In this document: piece after piece, positions 47,262-61,024 of the stretch | Layout of the letters: each line of letters opens with the position of its first letter | Position numbering within the stretch: position 1 is the stretch's first letter | Assembly (NCBI GenBank): GCA_964036275.1 | Contig: CAXIWQ010000159.1 | Span: forward strand, 1 to 64,000 | DNA from: Litoditis marina | Taxonomy: Eukaryota > Nematoda > Chromadorea > Rhabditida > Rhabditidae | Direction: 5' to 3' | DNA: 64,000 bases | Made by a program: the position numbers and the translations under genes | The notes under the pieces: generated by a model | Seen by the model: the letters and a program-made list of their open reading frames with translations, nothing else | Database searches by the model: none | Told to the model about the DNA's origin: nothing

Positions 47262-50200
47262 TAGATTGTCGTATTAGGTTTTTGTAGCTGGGAGCAACAG
47301 ATTTGATAGCCGTATGAACTGTTCTCTGTAGCTGCAAGGCAAAGAGTCGATAACCGCGTTTATTCGTATTTTGTGGATGTGCGCCACAGAATAGATTGTC
47401 GTATTAGGTTTTTGTAGCTGGGAGCAACATATTTGATAGCCGTATGAACTGTTCTCTGTAGCTGCAAGGCAAAGAGTCGATAACCGCGTTATATCGTATT
47501 TTGTGGCTGTGTGCCACAGAATATAAAGTCGTATTAGGTTTTTGTAGCCATGAGCAACAGACTTGATAGCCGTATAAACTTTTCTCTGTAGCTGCAAGGC
47601 AAAGAGTCGATAACCGCGTTAATTCGTATTTTGTGGCTGTGTGCCACAGAATAGATAGTTGTATTGGGTTTTTCTAGCTGGGAGCAACATACTTGATAGC
47701 CGTATAAATTGTTTTCTGTAGCTGCAAGGCAAAGAGTCAATAACCGCGTTAATTTGTCTTTTGTGGCTGTGCGCCACATAATAAAAAGTCGTATTAGGTT
47801 TTTGTAGCCATGAGCAACAGACTTGATAGCCGTATAAACTTTTCTCTGTAGCTGCAAGGCAAAGAGTCGATAACCGCGTTAATTCGTATTTCGTGGCTGT
47901 GCGCCACAAAATAGATAGTCGTGTTAGGTCTTTGTAGCTGGGAGAAACAGACTGGATAGCCGTATGAACTTTTCTCTGTAACTGCAAGCCAAAGAGTCGA
48001 TAACCGCGTTAATTTGTCTTTTGTGGCTGTGCGCCACAGAATATAAAGTCGTATTCGGTTTTTGTAGCTGGGAGCAACAGACGTGATAGCCGTATGAACT
48101 GTTCTCTGTAAATGCAAGCCACAGAGTCAATAACCGCGTTAATTCGTATTTTCTGCTTGTGCACCACAGAAAAGATTGTCGTATTAGGTTTTTGTAGCTG
48201 GGAGCAACAGACTTGATAGCCGTATAAACTTTTTCCTGTAGCTGCAAGGCAAAGAGTCAATAACCGCGTTAATTCGTATTTTGTGGTTGTGCACCACAGA
48301 AAAGATAGTCGTATTAAGTTTTTGTAGCTGGTAGCAACAGACTTGATAGCCGTATAATTTTTTTTCTGTAGCTGCAAGGCAAAGAGTCAATAACCGCGTT
48401 AAACTGTCTTTTGTGGCTGTGCGCCACAGGATGTACAGTCGTATTAGGTTTTTGTAGTTGTGAGCAACAGACTTGGTAGCCGTGTGATTTTTTTTCAGTA
48501 ACTGCAAGCCGAAAAGTCGATAACCGCGTTAATTTGTATTTCGTGGTTGTGCGCCACAGAAAAGATAGTCGTATCAGGTTCTTGTAGCTGGGAGCAACAG
48601 ACTTGATAGCCGTATGAACTTTTTCCTGTAGCTGCAAGGCAAAGAGTCAATAACCGCGTTAATTTGTCTTTTGTGGCTGTGCGCCACAGAATATAAAGTC
48701 GTATTAGGTTTTTATAGCTGGGAGCAACAGACTTGATAGCCGTATAAGCTTTTTTCTGTAGCTGCAAGCCAAAGAGTCGATAACCGCGTTAATTTGTCTT
48801 TTGTGGCTGTGCGCCACAGAATATAAAGTCGTATTAGGTTTTTGTAGCTGGGAGCAACAGACGTGATAGCCGTATGAACTGTTCTCTGTAAATGCAAGCC
48901 ACAGAGTCAAAAACCGCGTTAATTCGTATTTTCTGCTTGTGCACCACAGAAACGATTGTCGTATTAGGTTTTTGTAGCTGGGAGCAACAGACTTGATAGC
49001 CGTATAAACTTTTTTCTGTAGCTGCAAGGCAAATAGTCAATAACCGCGTTAATTCGTATTTTGTGGATGTGCGCCACAGAATAGATTGTCGTATTAGGTT
49101 TTTGTAGCTGGGAGCAACATATTTGATAGCCGTATGAACTGTTCTCTGTAGCTGCAAGGCAAAGAGTCGATAACCGCGTTTATTCGTATTTTGTGGATGT
49201 GCGCCACAGAATAGATTGTCGTATTAGGTTTTTGTAGCTGGGAGCAACATATTTGATAGCCGTATGAACTGTTCTCTGTAGCTGCAAGGCAAAGAGTCGA
49301 TAACCGCGTTATATCGTATTTTGTGGCTGTGTGCCACAGAATATAAAGTCGTATTAGGTTTTTGTAGCCATGAGCAACAGACTTGATAGCCGTATAAACT
49401 TTTCTCTGTAGCTGCAAGGCAAAGAGTCGATAACCGCGTTAATTCGTATTTTGTGGCTGTGTGCCACAGAATAGATAGTTGTATTGGGTTTTTCTAGCTG
49501 GGAGCAACATACTTGATAGCCGTATAAATTGTTTTCTGTAGCTGCAAGGCAAAGAGTCAATAACCGCGTTAATTTGTCTTTTGTGGCTGTGCGCCACATA
49601 ATAAAAAGTCGTATTAGGTTTTTGTAGCCATGAGCAACAGACTTGATAGCCGTATAAACTTTTCTCTGTAGCTGCAAGGCAAAGAGTCGATAACCGCGTT
49701 AATTCGTATTTCGTGGCTGTGCGCCACAAAATAGATAGTCGTGTTAGGTCTTTGTAGCTGGGAGAAACAGACTGGATAGCCGTATGAACTTTTCTCTGTA
49801 ACTGCAAGCCAAAGAGTCGATAACCGCGTTAATTTGTCTTTTGTGGCTGTGCGCCACAGAATATAAAGTCGTATTCGGTTTTTGTAGCTGGGAGCAACAG
49901 ACGTGATAGCCGTATGAACTGTTCTCTGTAAATGCAAGCCACAGAGTCAATAACCGCGTTAATTCGTATTTTCTGCTTGTGCACCACAGAAAAGATTGTC
50001 GTATTAGGTTTTTGTAGCTGGGAGCAACAGACTTGATAGCCGTATAAACTTTTTCCTGTAGCTGCAAGGCAAAGAGTCAATAACCGCGTTAATTCGTATT
50101 TTGTGGTTGTGCACCACAGAAAAGATAGTCGTATTAAGTTTTTGTAGCTGGTAGCAACAGACTTGATAGCCGTATAATTTTTTTTCTGTAGCTGCAAGGC

Positions 50201-50890
50201 AAAGAGTCAATAACCGCGTTAAACTGTCTTTTGTGGCTGTGCGCCACAGGATGTACAGTCGTATTAGGTTTTTGTAGTTGTGAGCAACAGACTTGATAGC
50301 CGTGTGATTTTTTTTCAGTAACTGCAAGCCGAAAAGTCGATAACCGCGTTAATTTGTATTTCGTGGTTGTGCGCCACAGAAAAGATAGTCGTATCAGGTT
50401 CTTGTAGCTGGGAGCAACAGACTTGATAGCCGTATGAACTTTTTCCTGTAGCTGCAAGGCAAAGAGTCAATAACCGCGTTAATTTGTCTTTTGTGGCTGT
50501 GCGCCACAGAATATAAAGTCGTATTAGGTTTTTATAGCTGGGAGCAACAGACTTGATAGCCGTATAAGCTTTTTTCTGTAGCTGCAAGCCAAAGAGTCGA
50601 TAACCGCGTTAATTTGTCTTTTGTGGCTGTGCGCCACAGAATATAAAGTCGTATTAGGTTTTTGTAGCTGGGAGCAACAGACGTGATAGCCGTATGAACT
50701 GTTCTCTGTAAATGCAAGCCACAGAGTCAAAAACCGCGTTAATTCGTATTTTCTGCTTGTGCACCACAGAAACGATTGTCGTATTAGGTTTTTGTAGCTG
50801 GGAGCAACAGACTTGATAGCCGTATAAACTTTTTTCTGTAGCTGCAAGGCAAATAGTCAATAACCGCGTTAATTCGTATTTTGTGGTTGT
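47262..50890 (+). repeat. HOR of exactly 1,820 bp (14-mer), tandem pair
   Basis: About 47262-49070 and 49082-50890 match at a constant shift of 1820 bp, exactly 14 x 130 (47534 matches 49354, 47794 matches 49614, 48314 matches 50134). The copies appear nearly identical; one difference I see is GGTAGCC at 48475 against GATAGCC at 50295. The units inside one copy are strongly diverged from each other, so the duplication is young but its monomers are old. Confidence 0.85.
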
Positions 50891-53239
50891 GCACCACAGA
50901 AAAGATAGTCGTATTAAGTTTTTGTAGCTGGTAGCAACAGACTTGATGGCCGTATAATTTTTTTTCTGTAGCTGCAAGGCAAAGAGTCAATAACCGCGTT
51001 AAACTGTCTTTTGTGGCTGTGCGCCACAGGGTATACAGTCGTATTAGGTTTTTGTAGTTGTGAGCAACAGACTTGATAGCCGTGTGATTTTTTTTTCTGT
51101 AACTGCAAGCCAAAAAAGTCAATAACCGCGTTAATTTGTATTTCGTGGCTGTGCGCCACAGAATAGATAGTCGTATCAGGTTCTTGTAGCTGGGAGCAAC
51201 AGATTTGATAGCCGTATGAAATGTTCTCTGTAACTGCAAGGCAAAGAGGTAATAACCGCGTTAATTTGTCTTTTGTGGCTGTGCGCCACAGAATATAAAG
51301 TCGTATTAGGTTTTTGTAGCCATGAGCAACAGACTTGATAGCCGTATAAACTTTTTTTCTGTAGCTGCACGGCAAAGAGTCAATAACCGCGTAAAATCTT
51401 TTGTGGCTGTGCGCCACAGAATATAAAGTCGTATTAGGTTTTTGTAGCTGGGAGCAACAGACTTGATAGCCGTATAAACTTTTTTCTGTAGCTGCAAAGC
51501 AAACAGTCGATAACCGCGTTAATTCGTATTTTGTGGCTGTGCGCCACAGAATAGATAGTCGTATTGGGTTTTTCTAGCTGGGAGCAACATACTTGATAGC
51601 CATATAAACTTTTTTCTGTAGCTGCAAGCCAAAGAGTCGATAACCGCGTGAATTCGTTATTTGTGGCTGTGCGCCACAGAATAGATTGTCGTATTAGGTT
51701 TTTGTAGCTGGGAGCAACAGATTTGATAGCCGTATGAAATGTTCTCTGTAACTGCAAGGCAAAGAGGTAATAACCGCGTTAATTTGTCTTTTGTGGCTGT
51801 GTGCCACAGAATATAAAGTCGTATTAGGTTTTTGTAGCCATGAGCAACAGACTTGATAGCCGTATAAACTTTTTTCTGTAGCTGCAAAGCAAACAGTCGA
51901 TAACCGCGTTAATTCGTATTTTGTGGCTGTGCGCCACAGAATAGATAGTCGTATTGGGTTTTTCTAGCTGGGAGCAACATACTTGATAGCCATATAAACT
52001 TTTTTCTGTAGCTGCAAGCCAAAGAGTCGATAACCGCGTGAATTCGTTATTTGTGGCTGTGCGCCACAGAATAGATTGTCGTATTAGGTTTTTGTAGCTG
52101 GGAGCAACATATTTGATAGCCGTATTAACTTTTTTCTGTAGCTGCAAATCAAATAATCGATAACCGCGTTAATTCGTATTTTGTGGCTGTGCGCCACAGA
52201 ATAGATAGTCGTATTAGGTTTTTGTAGCTGGGAGCAACATACTTGATAGCCGTATAAACTTTTTTCTGTAGCTGCAAAGAGTCAATAACCGCGTTAATTT
52301 GTCTTTTGTGGCTGTGCGCCACAGAATATAAAGTCGTATTAGGTTTTTGTAGCTGGGAGCAACAGACTTAATAGCCGTATAAACTTTTTTTCTGTAGCTG
52401 CAAGGCAAAGAGGTAATAACCGCGTTAATTTGTCTTTTGTGGCTGTGCGCCACAGAATATAAAGTCGTGCTAGGTTTTTGTAGCTATGAGCAACAGACTT
52501 GATAGCCGTATAAACTTTTTTCTGTAGCTGCAAGGCAAAGAGTCGATAACCGCGTTAATTCGTATTTTGTGGCTGTGTGCCACAGAATAGATAGTTGTAT
52601 TGGGTTTTTCTAGCTGGGAGCAACATACTTGATAGCCGTATAAACTTTTTTCCGTAGCTGCAGCCAATGAGTCGATAACCGCGTTAATTCGTATTTCGTG
52701 GCTGTGCGCCACAGAATAGATTGTCGTATTATGTTTTTGTAGTTGGAAGCAACAGACTTGATAGCCGTATGATTTTTTTTTGTAGCTGCAAGTCAAAATG
52801 TCAATAACCGCGTTAATTCGTCTTTGTGGCTGTGCGCCACAGAATAGATTGTCGTATTAGGTTTTTGTAGCTGGGAGCAACAGATTTGATAGCCGTATGA
52901 AATGTTCTCTGTAACTGCGAGGCAAAGAGTCAATAACCGCGTTAATTCGTCTTTTGTGGCTGTGCGCCACAGAATATATAGTCGTATTAGGTTTTTGTAG
53001 CTGGGAGCAACAGACTTGATAGCCGTATGAACTTTTCTCTTTAGCTGCAGACCAACAAGTCGATAACCGCGATAATTCGTATTTTGTGGCTGTGCGCCAC
53101 AGAATAGATTGTCGTATTAGGTTTTTGTAGCTGGGAGCAACAGATTTGATAGCCGTATGAACTGTTCTCTGTAGCTGCAAGGCAAAGAGTCGATACCCGC
53201 GTTAATTCGTATTTTGTGGCTGTGCGCCACAGAATAGTA

Positions 53240-55240
53240 TTAGGTTTTTGTAGCTGGGAGCAACATACTTGATAGCCGTATAACCTTTTTCCTGTAGCTG
53301 CACGGCAAAGAGTCAATAACCGCGTTAATTTGTCTTTTGTGGCTGTGCGCCACAGAATATAAAGTCGTATTAGGTTTTCGTAGCTGGGAGCAACAGACTT
53401 GATAGCCGTATGAACTTTTTTCTGTAGCTGCAAGGCAAAGAGGTAATAACCGCGTTAATTTGTCTTTTGTGGCTGTGCGCCACAGAATAGATTGTCGTAT
53501 CAGGTTTTTGTAGCTGGGAGCAACAGACTTGATAGCCGTATGAACTTTTCTCTGTAGCTGCAAGCCAACAAGTCGATAACCGCGATAATTCGTATTTTGT
53601 GGCTGTGCGCCACAGAAAAGATTATCGTATTAGGTTTTTGTAGCTGGGAGCAACAGATTTGATAGCCGTATGAACTGTTCTCTGTAGCTGCAAGGCAAAG
53701 AGTCGATAACCGCGTTAATTCGTATTTTGTGGCTGTGCGCCACAGAATAGTATTAGGTTTTTGTAGCTGGGAGCAACATACTTGATAGCCGTATAACCTT
53801 TTTCCTGTAGCTGCACGGCAAAGAGTCAATAACCGCGTTAATTTGTCTTTTGTGGCTGTGCGCCACAGAATATAAAGTCGAATTAGGTTTTCGTAGCTGG
53901 GAGCAACAGACTTGATAGCCGTATGAACTTTTTTCTGTAGCTGCAAGGCAAAGAGGTAATAACCGCGTTAATTTGTCTTTTGTGGCTGTGCGCCACAGAA
54001 TAGATTGTCGTATCAGGTTTTTGTAGCTGGGAGCAACAGACTTGATAGCCGTATGAACTTTTCTCTGTAGCTGCAAGCCAACAAGTCGATAACCGCGATA
54101 ATTCGTATTTTGTGGCTGTGCGCCACAGAAAAGATTGTCGTATTGGGTTTTTGTAGCTGGGAGCAACAGATTTGATAGCCGTATGAACTGTTCTCTGTAG
54201 CTGCAAGGCAAAGAGTCGATAACCGCGTTAATTCGTATTTTGTGGCTGTGCGCCACAGAATAGTATTAGGTTTTTGTAGCTGGGAGCAACATACTTGATA
54301 GCCGTATAACCTTTTTTTTGTAGCTGCACGGCAAAGAGTCAATAACCGCGTTAATTTGTCTTTTGTGGCTGTGCGCCACAGAATATAAAGTCGAATTAGG
54401 TTTTCGTAGCTGGGAGCAACAGACTTGATAGCCGTATGAACTTTTTTCTGTAGCTGCAAGGCAAAGAGGTAATAACCGCGTTAATTTGTCTTTTGTGGCT
54501 GTGCGCCACAGAATAGATTGTCGTATCAGGTTTTTGTAGCTGGGAGCAACAGACTTGATAGCCGTATGAACTTTTCTCTGTAGCTGCAAGCCAACAAGTC
54601 GATAACCGCGATAATTCGTATTTTGTGGCTGTGCGCCACAGAAAAGATTGTCGTATTAGGTTTTTGTAGCTGGGAGCAACATATTTGATAGCCGTATGAA
54701 CTGTTCTCTGTAGCTGCAAGGCAAAGAGTCGATAACCGCGTTAATTCGTATTTTGTGGCTGTGCGCCACAGAATAGTATTAGGTTTTTGTAGCTGGGAGC
54801 AACATACTTGATAGCCGTATAACCTTTTTTTTGTAGCTGCACGGCAAAGAGTCAATAACCGCGTTAATTTGTCTTTTGTGGCTGTGCGCCACAGAATATA
54901 AAGTCGAATTAGGTTTTCGTAGCTGGGAGCAACAGACTTGATAGCCGTATGAACTTTTTTCTGTAGCTGCAAGGCAAAGAGGTAATAACCGCGTTAATTT
55001 GTCTTTTGTGGCTGTGCGCCACATAATAGATTGTCGTATCAGGTTTTTGTAGCTGGGAGCAGCAGACTTGATAGCCGTATGAACTTTTCTCTGTAGCTGC
55101 AAGCCAACAAGTCGATAACCGCGATAATTCGTATTTTGTGGCTGTGCGCCACAGAATAGATTGTCGTATTGGGTTTTTGTAGCTGGGAGCAACAGATTTG
55201 ATAGCCGTATGAACTGTTCTCTGTAGCTGCAAGGCAAAGA
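53240..55240 (+). repeat. HOR of 513 bp (4-mer with a 7-bp deletion)
   Basis: Four consecutive copies at steps of 513 bp (53240, 53753, 54266, 54779). The period is four monomers minus seven bases, the loss being the GAATAGTATTAGG deletion carried by one unit per copy. Other marks are GAATTAGGTTTTCGTAG and CCAACAAGTCGATAACCGCGA. The same 4-mer appears again at 59168 and 59681. Confidence 0.85.
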
Positions 55241-55298
55241 GTCGATCACCGCGTTAATTCGTATTTTGTGGCTGTGCGCCACAGAATAGATAGTCGTA

Positions 55299-58200
55299 TT
55301 AGGTTTTTGTAGCTGGGAGCAACATACTTGATAGCCGTATAACCTTTTCCCTGTAGCTGCACGGCAAAGAGTCAATAACCGCGTTAATTTGTCTTTTGTG
55401 GCTGTGCGCCACAGAATACAAAGTCGTATTAGGTTTTTGTAGCTGGGAGCAACAGACTTGATAGCCGTATAAACTTCTTTCTGTAGCTGCAAGGCAAAGA
55501 GGTAATAACCGCGTTAATCTGTCTTTTGTGGCTGTGCGCCTTAGAATAGATTGTCGTATCAGGTTTTTGTAGCTGGGAGCAACAGACTTGATAGCCGTAT
55601 GAACTTTTTTCTGTAGCTGCAAGGCAAAGAGGTAATAACCGCGTTAATTTGTCTTTTGTGGCTGTGCGCCACAGGATATAAAGTCGTATTAGGTTTTTGT
55701 AGCCATGAGCAACAGACTTGAAAGCCGTATAAACTTTTTTTCTGTAGCTGCAAGGCAAAGAGTCGATAACCACGTTAATTTGTATTTTGTGGCTGTGCGC
55801 CACAGAATAGATTGTCGTATTAGGTTTTTGTAGCTGGGAGCAACAGATTTGATAGCCGTATAAATTTTTTTCTGTAGCTGCTAGGCAAAGAGTCGATAAC
55901 CGCGTTAATTCGTATTTTGTGGCTGTGCGCCACAGAATAGATTGTCGTATTAGGTTTTTGTAGCTGGGAGCAACAGATTTGATAGCCGTATGAAATGTTC
56001 TCTGTAACTGCAAGGCAAAGAGTCAATAACCGCGTTAATTTGTATTTTGTGGCTGTGCGCCACAGAATATAAAGTCGTATTATGTTTTTGTAGTTGGGAG
56101 CAACAGACTTGATAGCCGTATGATTTTTTTTGTAGCTGCAAGTCAAAATGTCAATAACCGCGTTAATTCGTTTTTGTGGCTGTGCGTCACAGAATAGATT
56201 GTCGTATTAGGTTTTTGTAGCTGGGAGCAACAGACTTGATAGCCGTATTAACTTTTTTCTGTAGCTGCAAAGCAAACAGTCGATAACCGCGTTAATTCGT
56301 ATTTTGTGGCTGTGCGCCACAGAATAGATAGTCGTATAAGGTTTTTGTAGCTGGGAGCAACAGACTTGATAGCCGTATAAACTTTGTTCTGTAGCTGCAA
56401 GGCAAAGAGGTAATAACCGCGTTAATTTGTCTTTTGTGGCTGTGCGCCACAGAATAGATTGTCGTATCAGGTTTTTGTAGCTGGGAGCAACAGACTTGAT
56501 AGCCGTATGAACTTTTCTCTGTAGCTGCAAGCCAACAAGTCGATAACCGCGATAATTCGTATTTTGTGGCTGTGCGCCACAGAATAGATTGTCGTATTAG
56601 GTTTTTGTAGCTGGGAGCAACAGATTTGATAGCCGTATGGACTGTTCTCTGTAGCTGCAAGGCAAAGAGTCGATAACCGCGTTAATTCGTATTTTGTGGC
56701 TGTGCGCCACAGAATAGTATTAGGTTTTTGTAGCTGGGAGCAACATACTTGATAGCCGTAACTTTTTTCCTGTAGCTGCACGGCAAAGAGTCAATAACCG
56801 CGTTAATTTGTCTTTTGTGGCTGTGCGCCACAGAATATAAAGTCGAATTAGGTTTTCGTAGCTGGGAGCAACAGATTTGATAGCCGTATGGACTGTTCTC
56901 TGTAGCTGCAAGGCAAAGAGTCGATAACCGCGTTAATTCGTATTTTGTGGCTGTGCGCCACAGAATAGTATTAGGTTTTTGTAGCTGGGAGCAACATACT
57001 TGATAGCCGTAACCTTTTTCCTGTAGCTGCACGGCAAAGAGTCAATAACCGCGTTAATTTGTCTTTTGTGGCTGTGCGCCACAGAATATAAAGTCGAATT
57101 AGGTTTTCGTAGCTGGGAGCAACAGACTTGATAGCCGTATGAACTTTTTTCTGTAGCTGCAAGGCAAAGAGGTAATAACCGCGTTAATTTGTCTTTTGTG
57201 GCTGTGCGCCACAGAATAGATTGTCGTATCAGGTTTTTGTAGCTGGGAGCAACAGACTTGATAGCCGTATGAACTTTTCTCTGTAGCTGCAAGCCAACAA
57301 GTCGATAACCGCGATAATTCGTATTTTGTGGCTGTGCGCCACAGAATAGATTGTCGTATTGGGTTTTTGTAGCTGGGAGCAACAGATTTGATAGCCGTAT
57401 GAACTGTTCTCTGTAGCTGCAAGGCAAAGAGTCGATAACCGCGTTAATTCGTATTTTGTGGCTGTGCGCCACAGAATAGATAGTCGTATTAGGTTTTTGT
57501 AGCTGGGAGCAACATACTTGATAGCCGTATAACCTTTTCCCTGTAGCTGCACGGCAAAGAGTCAATAACCGCGTTAATTTGTATTTTGTGGCTGTGCGCC
57601 ACAGAATACAAAGTCGTATTAGGTTTTTGTAGCTGGGAGCAACAGACTTGATAGCCGTATGAACTTCTTTCTGTAGCTGCAAGGCAAAGAGGTAATAACC
57701 GCGTTAATCTGTCTTTTGTGGCTGTGCGCCTTAGAATAGATTGTCGTATCAGGTTTTTGTAGCTGGGAGCAACAGACTTGATAGCCGTATGAACTTTTTT
57801 CTGTAGCTGCAAGGCAAAGAGGTAATAACCGCGTTAATTTGTCTTTTGTGGCTGTGCGCCACAGGATATAAAGTCGTATTAGGTTTTTGTAGCCATGAGC
57901 AACAGACTTGAAAGCCGTATAAACTTTTTTTCTGTAGCTGCAAGGCAAAGAGTCGATAACCACGTTAATTCGTATTTTGTGGCTGTGCGCCACAGAATAG
58001 ATTGTCGTATTAGGTTTTTGTAGCTGGGAGCAACAGATTTGATAGCCGTATAAATTTTTTTCTGTAGCTGCTAGGCAAAGAGTCGATAACCGCGTTAATT
58101 CGTATTTTGTGGCTGTGCGCCACAGAATAGATTGTCGTATTAGGTTTTTGTAGCTGGGAGCAACAGATTTGATAGCCGTATGAAATGTTCTCTGTAACTG

Positions 58201-59700
58201 CAAGGCAAAGAGTCAATAACCGCGTTAATTTGTATTTTGTGGCTGTGCGCCACAGAATATAAAGTCGTATTATGTTTTTGTAGTTGGGAGCAACAGACTT
58301 GATAGCCGTATGATTTTTTTTGTAGCTGCAAGTCAAAATGTCAATAACCGCGTTAATTCGTTTTTGTGGCTGTGCGCCACAGAATAGATTGTCGTATTAG
58401 GTTTTTGTAGCTGGGAGCAACAGACTTGATAGCCGTATTAACTTTTTTCTGTAGCTGCAAAGCAAACAGTCGATAACCGCGTTAATTCGTATTTTGTGGC
58501 TGTGCGCCACAGAATAGATAGTCGTATTAGGTTTTTGTAGCTGGGAGCAACATACTTGATAGCCGTATAAACTTTTTTCTGTAGCTGCACGGCAAAGAGT
58601 CAATAACCGCGTTAATTTGTCTCTTGTGGCTGTGCGCCACAGAATATAAAGTCGTATTAGGTTTTTGTAGCCATGAGCAACAGACTTGATAGCCGTATAA
58701 ACTTTGTTCTGTAGCTGCAAGGCAAAGAGGTAATAACCGCGTTAATTTGTCTTTTGTGGCTGTGCGCCACAGAATAGATTGTCGTATCAGGTTTTTGTAG
58801 CTGGGAGCAACAGACTTGATAGCCGTATGAACTTTTCTCTGTAGCTGCAAGCCAACAAGTCGATAACCGCGATAATTCGTATTTTGTGGCTGTGCGCCAC
58901 AGAATAGATTGTCGTATTAGGTTTTTGTAGCTGGGAGCAACAGATTTGATAGCCGTATGGACTGTTCTCTGTAGCTGCAAGGCAAAGAGTCGATAACCGC
59001 GTTAATTCGTATTTTGTGGCTGTGCGCCACAGAATAGTATTAGGTTTTTGTAGCTGGGAGCAACATACTTGATAGCCGTAACCTTTTTCCTGTAGCTGCA
59101 CGGCAAAGAGTCAATAACCGCGTTAATTTGTCTTTTGTGGCTGTGCGCCACAGAATATAAAGTCGAATTAGGTTTTCGTAGCTGGGAGCAACAGACTTGA
59201 TAGCCGTATGAACTTTTTTCTGTAGCTGCAAGGCAAAGAGGTAATAACCGCGTTAATTTGTCTTTTGTGGCTGTGCGCCACAGAATAGATTGTCGTATCA
59301 GGTTTTTGTAGCTGGGAGCAACAGACTTGATAGCCGTATGAACTTTTCTCTGTAGCTGCAAGCCAACAAGTCGATAACCGCGATAATTCGTATTTTGTGG
59401 CTGTGCGCCACAGAATAGTATTAGGTTTTTGTAGCTGGGAGCAACATACTTGATAGCCGTATAACCTTTTTCCTGTAGCTGCACGGCAAAGAGTCAATAA
59501 CCGCGTTAATTTGTCTTTTGTGGCTGTGCGCCACAGAATATAAAGTCGTATTAGGTTTTCGTAGCTGGGAGCAACAGACTTGATAGCCGTATGAACTTTT
59601 TTTTGTAGCTGCAAGGCAAAGAGGTAATAACCGCGTTAATTTGTCTTTTGTGGCTGTGCGCCACAGAATAGATTGTCGTATCAGGTTTTTGTAGCTGGGA
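55299..59700 (+). repeat. HOR of about 2,190 bp (17-mer), tandem pair
   Basis: About 55299-57488 is repeated at 57489-59700. The shift is 2190 bp at first (55429 matches 57619, 55820 matches 58010) and 2320 bp later (56467 matches 58787, 56682 matches 59002), so the second copy gained one monomer near 58530-58660. Shared marks are GCGCCTTAGAATAG, TTGAAAGCCGTAT, ATAACCACGTTAA and AACTTCTTTCTG. Confidence 0.8.
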
Positions 59701-60614
59701 GCAACAGACTTGATAGCCGTATGAACTTTTCTCTGTAGCTGCAAGCCAACAAGTCGATAACCGCGATAATTCGTATTTTGTGGCTGTGCGCCACAGAAAA
59801 GATTGTCGTATTAGGTTTTTGTAGCTGGGAGCAACAGATTTGATAGCCGTATGAACTGTTCTCTGTAGCTGCAAGGCAAAGAGTCGATAACCGCGTTAAT
59901 TCGTATTTTGTGGCTGTGCGCCACAGAATAGTATTAGGTTTTTGTAGCTGGGAGCAACATACTTGATAGCCGTATAACTTTTTTCCTGTAGCTGCACGGC
60001 AAAGAGTCAATAACCGCGTTAATTTGTCTTTTGTGGCTGTGCGCCACAGAATATAAAGTCGAATTAGGTTTTCGTAGCTGGGAGCAACAGACTTGATAGC
60101 CGTATGAACTTTTTTCTGTAGCTGCAAAGCAAAGAGGTAATAACCGCGTTAATTTGTCTTTTGTGGCTGTGCGCCACAGAATAGATTGTCGTATCAGGTT
60201 TTTGTAGCTGGGAGCAACAGACTTGATAGCCGTATAAACTTTTCTCTGTAGCTGCAAGCCAACAAGTCGATAACCGCGATAATTCGTATTTTGTGGCTGT
60301 GCGCCACAGAATAGATTGTCGTATTAGGTTTTTGTAGCTGGGAGCAACAGATTTGATAGCCGTATGAACTGTTCTCTGTAGCTGCAAGGCAAAGAGTCGA
60401 TAACCGCGTTAATTCGTAATTTGTGGCTGTGCGCCACAGAATAGATAGTCGTATTAGGTTTTTGTAGCTGGGAGCAACATACTTGATAGCCGTATAACCT
60501 TTTCCCTGTAGCTGCACGGCAAAGAGTCAATAACCGCGTTATTTGTCTTTTGTGGCTGTGCGCCACAGAATACAAAATCGTATTAGGTTTTTGTAGCTGG
60601 GAGCAACAGACTTG

Positions 60615-60881
60615 GGACCTGAATCTCTGAGGGGCGTAAAATAGGGCGGCCCACTTTTTAGGACGTAAAGTCCACTTTTTGGGGCGAAAGTCTACTTTTC
60701 GTTACGGAGGACGTACTTTCAGGGCGGAAGACGTATTTGTAGGGCGAAGGACGTAATTTTAGGACGTAAAGACTACTTTTGAAAAAATTACTCGGAATCA
60801 ACAAAAATTTCAAAATCGATGGATTTGCCTGAAAATGAGGAATTAGGGGGTTTCGATCATCGCGATCACGAATACGAATGT
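60615..60881 (+). repeat. Left terminal inverted repeat of the fold-back element
   Basis: About 267 bp. The outer 165 bp holds a ladder of short motifs, GGACGTAAAG, GGGGCGAAAG, GGAGGACGTA, GGGCGGAAGACGTA and GGGCGAAGGACGTA, spaced roughly 15-25 bp apart. The inner part is AT-rich and ends in the palindrome-containing ATCATCGCGATCACGAATA. Repeated subterminal motifs are known as transposase-binding arrays in several DNA transposon families; that role is inferred here. Confidence 0.85.
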
Positions 60882-61024
60882 TAAATTTTGTTTCCTAAAT
60901 GGTAAAATGAAACCTAATTTCCTATCGTTATCTGACATCCCCATAGTTGATTACCACACATACAAAGTTTCATTCAAAAACACAGTCGTTAAAAAGTGTT
61001 GTCGCGTCGCGTGCATGAAATCAA
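60882..61024. other. Central spacer of the fold-back element
   Basis: About 143 bp between the inverted arms, AT-rich, with no open frame of note and no similarity to the satellite. It would form the loop if the arms paired. Confidence 0.7.

Larger units (their letters stand above)
46928..60614 (+). repeat. 130-bp satellite array, forward block 3
   Basis: About 105 monomers between insert 2 and the fold-back element. The first part (46965-47250) matches 8780-9050, including the rare GCCGCATAAACTT and GAACTTATCTC forms. Units between 47900 and 51100 are the most diverged of the window (for example TTTTCTGCTTGTGCACCACAG and GTAAATGCAAGCCACAG) and could be older. From 53200 onward many units lack seven bases (GAATAGTATTAGG in place of GAATAGATTGTCGTATTAGG). 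Confidence 0.97.

Noticed and set aside
481..60575. Hundreds of open frames of 60-280 codons with shared peptide blocks (for example CCSQLQKPNTT and YSVAHSHK)
   Set aside because: They are translations of the 130-bp satellite in successive phases, change strand with the inverted block, and have no domain, start context or conserved boundary. Not genes.
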